Shown here: piece by piece, positions 58,802 through 61,394 of the stretch
How the letters are laid out: each line of letters opens with the position of its first letter
Numbering within the stretch: the stretch's first letter is position 1
Source: Serinicoccus sediminis
GTDB lineage: Bacteria; Actinomycetota; Actinomycetes; Actinomycetales; Dermatophilaceae
Assembly (NCBI RefSeq): GCF_004153545.1
Contig: NZ_SDVA01000017.1
Span: 1 to 61,394 of the forward strand
Direction: 5' to 3'
DNA: 61,394 bases
Position numbers and translations under genes: made by a program
The notes under the pieces: model-generated
Told to the model about the DNA's origin: nothing
The model's database searches: none
The model's input: only the letters and a program-made list of their open reading frames with translations

Positions 58802-59716
58802 TCAGAGGTCGTAGTCGACGACCACCGGGGCGTGGTCGGACAGCCGCGTGCCGTCGTGCTCCCGGTCCACCTCGGCGCGGACCGCGCACCGGGCCAGCCC
58901 CGGCGTGGCCAGGTGGTAGTCGATGCGCCAGCCGACGTCCTTGGCGTAGGACTGCCCCAGCCAGGACCACCACGAGTAGGGCCCGGCGGTCCCCGGGTGC
59001 AGGCGGCGCACCACGTCGACGAGGGTCCGTGGGGTGAGCTGGGCGTCGAGCCAGGCGCGCTCCTCGGGCAGGAAGCCCTCGGCCTGCTGGCTGCGGCGCC
59101 AGGCCGCGACGTCGAGGTGGGTGTGCGCCACGTTGAGGTCACCGGTGAGCAGCAGCTCGCGGCCCCGGTCCCGGGCCTCGCGGCGGGCCCGACCGAGCTG
59201 GCGCCCGAAGGCGTCGAGGAAGTGCATCTTCCGCTCGTACTTCGCGCCCCCGTCCGGCGCCTCGCGCATCCGCCCGGGCTGCTGCAGGTGCCCGGGCAGC
59301 CCGCCCTTGGGGAGGTAGAGGCTGGCCACCGTCACGGGTGCGTCGGCGAGGTCCACCTCGACGTACCGGCCCTCCCCGGCATACCGCGCGATGCCCCGCG
59401 CGAGGGTGGGGGTCTGCGCCGCGACCGTCGAGGTATGCCGTTCCCCCGGCGCGCGCAGCAGCACCTCGGCGCCCCAGGTGCGCACCGCGGCGGGCGGCTG
59501 CCGGGTGAGGACGGCGACGCCGTTGCGGCCGGGGACGGCGCCGGGCTCGTAGACGGCGTGGTAGCCGCCGAACGCGTCGTCGGGCAGGTCGCCGAGGGTG
59601 CAGCGGACCTCCTGCAGGGTGATGACGTCGGCGTCGCGGCCGGCCATCCACCCGTCGAAGCCGCGACGCAGGGTCGCGCGGATGCCGTTGATGTTGACGG
59701 TGGCGATGCGGAGCAC
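58802..59716 (-). CDS. Exodeoxyribonuclease III (304 aa)
   Basis: The endonuclease/exonuclease/phosphatase fold is complete: RIATVNINGIRATLRRGFDG with the metal-site Asn, ADVITLQEVRC with the catalytic Glu, LLLTGDLNVAHTHLDVA (GDxN), DVGWRIDYHLATPGL and LSDHAPVVVDYDL with the terminal Asp-His pair. The enzyme cleaves at abasic sites and removes 3' blocks in base-excision repair. Length and motif order match the XthA/ExoA family. It converges with the antiporter gene (12-bp gap) and is divergent from the DUF5709 gene. Confidence 0.92.
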   Translation of the reverse strand: MLRIATVNINGIRATLRRGFDGWMAGRDADVITLQEVRCTLGDLPDDAFGGYHAVYEPGAVPGRNGVAVLTRQPPAAVRTWGAEVLLRAPGERHTSTVAAQTPTLARGIARYAGEGRYVEVDLADAPVTVASLYLPKGGLPGHLQQPGRMREAPDGGAKYERKMHFLDAFGRQLGRARREARDRGRELLLTGDLNVAHTHLDVAAWRRSQQAEGFLPEERAWLDAQLTPRTLVDVVRRLHPGTAGPYSWWSWLGQSYAKDVGWRIDYHLATPGLARCAVRAEVDREHDGTRLSDHAPVVVDYDL

Positions 59717-59780
59717 CCGGCGATGCTACGGACCGCCCTGCGGAGTTGCCGCACTCGGGCGCAGGGCACACTGTGTAGCC

Positions 59781-60218
59781 ATGAGCGAGAACCTGTACGA
59801 GGACGAGAGCGGCATCCCCGACTACAGCCCCGAGCAGGAGGCCGAGGCCGAGGTGAACCTGGACGAGCCGAGCTCGACCGCCGACGTGGCGTGGAGCCCG
59901 CCGGACCGCCGCCCGGTGAGCTCGGAGTTCCTCGACGACGACGAGACCGAGGAGACCATCGACCAGCGGATCGCCCAGGAGGTGCCGGAGGAGGGCACGT
60001 CCTACGGCCGCCCCGAGCACGGCGGTGAGGACACCGCGCGCGAGCCCGAGCTGCTGGGCGGTGACGACCCGGACGCGATCCCGGCCGACCAGGACGTCCT
60101 CGGCGGCGACGCCGGCGAGGTCGTGGAGCAGCCCGAGGCGGGCGCCGGCGACGCGGCCGAGGAGGCCGCGCTGCACGTCACCGAGGGCGAGTGGGACAGC
60201 GCGGACGAGCGCCCCTGA
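59781..60218 (+). CDS. DUF5709 domain protein (145 aa)
   Basis: The protein is highly acidic and probably disordered. YSPPDRRP-type and IDQRIAQEVPEEG stretches are the hallmark of DUF5709: here VAWSPPDRRPVSSEFLDDDE followed by ETIDQRIAQEVPEEGTSYG. The family occurs throughout Actinomycetota and has no known function. There are no Cys, no membrane segments and no signal peptide. ATG 59781 has no good Shine-Dalgarno. A strong hairpin follows the stop. Confidence 0.8.
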   Translation: MSENLYEDESGIPDYSPEQEAEAEVNLDEPSSTADVAWSPPDRRPVSSEFLDDDETEETIDQRIAQEVPEEGTSYGRPEHGGEDTAREPELLGGDDPDAIPADQDVLGGDAGEVVEQPEAGAGDAAEEAALHVTEGEWDSADERP

Positions 60219-60242
60219 CCCACCCTGGCGCTCCTCCACGCG

Positions 60243-60286
60243 TCGGTGTCGCCCGTGCCCGCCTGGGCAGGCGCGGGCGACACCGA
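60243..60286. terminator. 13-bp-stem bidirectional terminator
   Basis: TCGGTGTCGCCCG (60243-60255) pairs perfectly with CGGGCGACACCGA (60274-60286), with a further CGCCT-GGGC-AGGCG hairpin in the loop. It separates the DUF5709 gene from the convergent serine hydrolase. Confidence 0.8.
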
Positions 60287-60288
60287 GT

Positions 60289-61394
60289 TCAGCAGGTGGC
60301 GAGAAGCAGGGGGACGAGCACGTCGTTCAGGTCGTAGAGCGCGTCCTGGGAGGCCGTCAGGTCCCGCCCGGTCACGCCGAGAGCGAGCTGACGGGTGCCG
60401 TCGCGTGAGCTGAGGGCCAGGCTGAGCGAGCCGAAGCTGGCCCCGTCGTGGCCGTGCAGGAGCTCGCCCGGACGGCACGGGTCGGGGATGGCGTAGGTGC
60501 CCAGCCCGTAGCCCAGCGGGTTGTCCGAGGACGGCGTGACCATCTGCTCCACCGACGCCTGCGACACCAGCTCGCCCGACATCAGCGCGCGGGTGAGGTC
60601 GTCGAGGTCCTCGACCGTGCTCAGCGCGGACCCGCTGTGCGAGAAGGCGTCCGGGTCGAAGCCGTCCAGCCCGATCCAGCCCCGGCCGTCGACGAACATC
60701 GCCTCGTGCAGCGCCGGGCCGCGCAGCCCCGGGTCGTCGAGCACCCGGGTCTGCCCCATGCCGGCGGGCCGCCGGATGCGCTCCGCGACCAGGGTGTCGA
60801 CCGGCTCGCCGGTGACCTGCTCCAGCAGCATGCCGAGCGCCACGTAGCCGGCGTTGGAGTAGCTGAACTGCGCACCCGGTTCCCCGACCCACGGTGCGGC
60901 GTTGACGGCGTCGATGTGCTCGGCGTCGGTGTAGTCACGGCCGATGGCCGACACGAAGGCGTCCCAGTCCTCCGGGTCCGTCCCCGCGTAGGGGGTGATG
61001 AGCTCGTAGGTGCCCAGCGGCATACCCGAGGTGTGGCTGAGCAGGTGGCGGATCGTCACCTCGGGGTGGTCCGGGAACAGGCCCGGTATGACGTCGTCCA
61101 CCCGGGTGTCCAGCGCCCAGGTCCCGGCCTCCACCTCCTGCATGACCAGGGTCGCCACCATCATCTTGGTGTTGCTGGCGACGCGCAGCGCGCTCCGCTC
61201 GAGTGCCGGGGCGGGCCCGTCGAGGTGGCGTCGGCCCGCGGCGTCCGCCCAGCGCAGGCTGGGGGTCTCCACGGTCGCCGTCACGCCGATGGCACCGTCG
61301 GCGACGAGCTGGTCCAGCGCCGCCTCCAGGTAGGGCCGGGGCAGGGTGGGCAGCCGCTGCGGGCCGGGCCCGCCCCGCGGCTGTCTCCTTAACA
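60289..61394 (-). CDS. Serine hydrolase, beta-lactamase/PBP family, start beyond window edge
   Basis: Class C beta-lactamase/DD-peptidase motifs are in place: SxxK as VASNTKMMVATLVMQEV, YxN as FSYSNAGYVALGMLLEQ, and HxG as LHGHDGASFGS. HLLSHTSGMPLGTYEL and GYGLGTYAIPDP are further family signatures. The first Met/Val in the frame, at 61284, would cut off the first strand and helix of the fold. Upstream the frame stays open to the edge and encodes YLEAALDQLVADGAIGVTAT, which belongs to the domain. I therefore treat the gene as partial, with its start outside. Function could be an esterase, D-aminopeptidase or cell-wall carboxypeptidase. Confidence 0.85.
   Translation of the reverse strand, partial: LRRQPRGGPGPQRLPTLPRPYLEAALDQLVADGAIGVTATVETPSLRWADAAGRRHLDGPAPALERSALRVASNTKMMVATLVMQEVEAGTWALDTRVDDVIPGLFPDHPEVTIRHLLSHTSGMPLGTYELITPYAGTDPEDWDAFVSAIGRDYTDAEHIDAVNAAPWVGEPGAQFSYSNAGYVALGMLLEQVTGEPVDTLVAERIRRPAGMGQTRVLDDPGLRGPALHEAMFVDGRGWIGLDGFDPDAFSHSGSALSTVEDLDDLTRALMSGELVSQASVEQMVTPSSDNPLGYGLGTYAIPDPCRPGELLHGHDGASFGSLSLALSSRDGTRQLALGVTGRDLTASQDALYDLNDVLVPLLLATC

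Noticed and set aside
60289-61284. Complete 331-aa serine hydrolase starting at 61284
   Set aside because: This start would remove the first strand and helix of the fold; the frame stays open with domain-like sequence to the window edge, so the real start is outside.

Overview
The window is very GC-rich (about 73 percent by eye), with tightly overlapping genes, many GTG starts and TAnnnT -10 boxes lying directly on start codons. Gene content (aromatic-carotenoid cluster, cory-CC-star protein, DUF5709 protein, CWB2 repeats, ATP-dependent ligase B type) points to an Actinomycetota chromosome. My best inference is Micrococcales, close to Intrasporangiaceae/Ornithinimicrobiaceae. No phage, insertion sequence, CRISPR array, tRNA or rRNA was recognised.

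Layout. 1-2090: a partial secreted CHRD-like protein, a small acidic protein and an amidase. 2158-9844 (minus): six coupled genes for glycan assembly (five glycosyltransferase proteins and a WcbI-type acetyltransferase), facing a divergent FAD oxidoreductase (10129-11391). 11886-19493 (minus): a LacI-controlled glycan-use locus with a GH3 hydrolase, a Tat-exported glycoamylase-like enzyme and a sugar ABC importer, followed by a sulfatase and an acyl-CoA ligase. 22727-23927: two tandem paralogous lipoproteins, perhaps preceded by a tiny coupled ORF. 23951-28277 (minus): ATP-dependent DNA ligase and the 5-oxoprolinase genes pxpABC. Between ligase and pxpC lies a plus-strand structured RNA with three consecutive Trp codons and competing hairpins (25600-25765) but no downstream gene.

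28409-34539 (plus): a histidine kinase/response regulator pair with a beta-repeat protein, a CstA pyruvate transporter, a cory-CC-star protein and an ArsA-type ATPase. 34633-38328 (minus): a large subtilisin with three cell-wall-binding repeats. 38562-42271: a heterodimeric ABC exporter with one degenerate ATP site. Then come a 22-bp intergenic tandem repeat and an ABC-2 exporter operon (42484-45766, minus).

45872-56768 is a carotenoid cluster: methyltransferase, CrtU aromatase, cytochrome P450, CrtB with a small membrane protein, CrtY, CrtI, and one ORF that fuses IPP isomerase to GGPP synthase. Together they could take IPP through GGPP, phytoene, lycopene and beta-carotene to an aromatic, perhaps hydroxylated, carotenoid. 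The right end holds a Na+/H+ antiporter with a UBP zinc finger, exonuclease III, a DUF5709 protein and a serine beta-lactamase-family protein cut by the window edge.

The observations most worth checking are the orphan Trp attenuator-like RNA, the Idi-CrtE fusion, the roughly seven-fold excess of GTATGCC/GGCATAC, the 22-bp tandem array, and nine probable leaderless starts.
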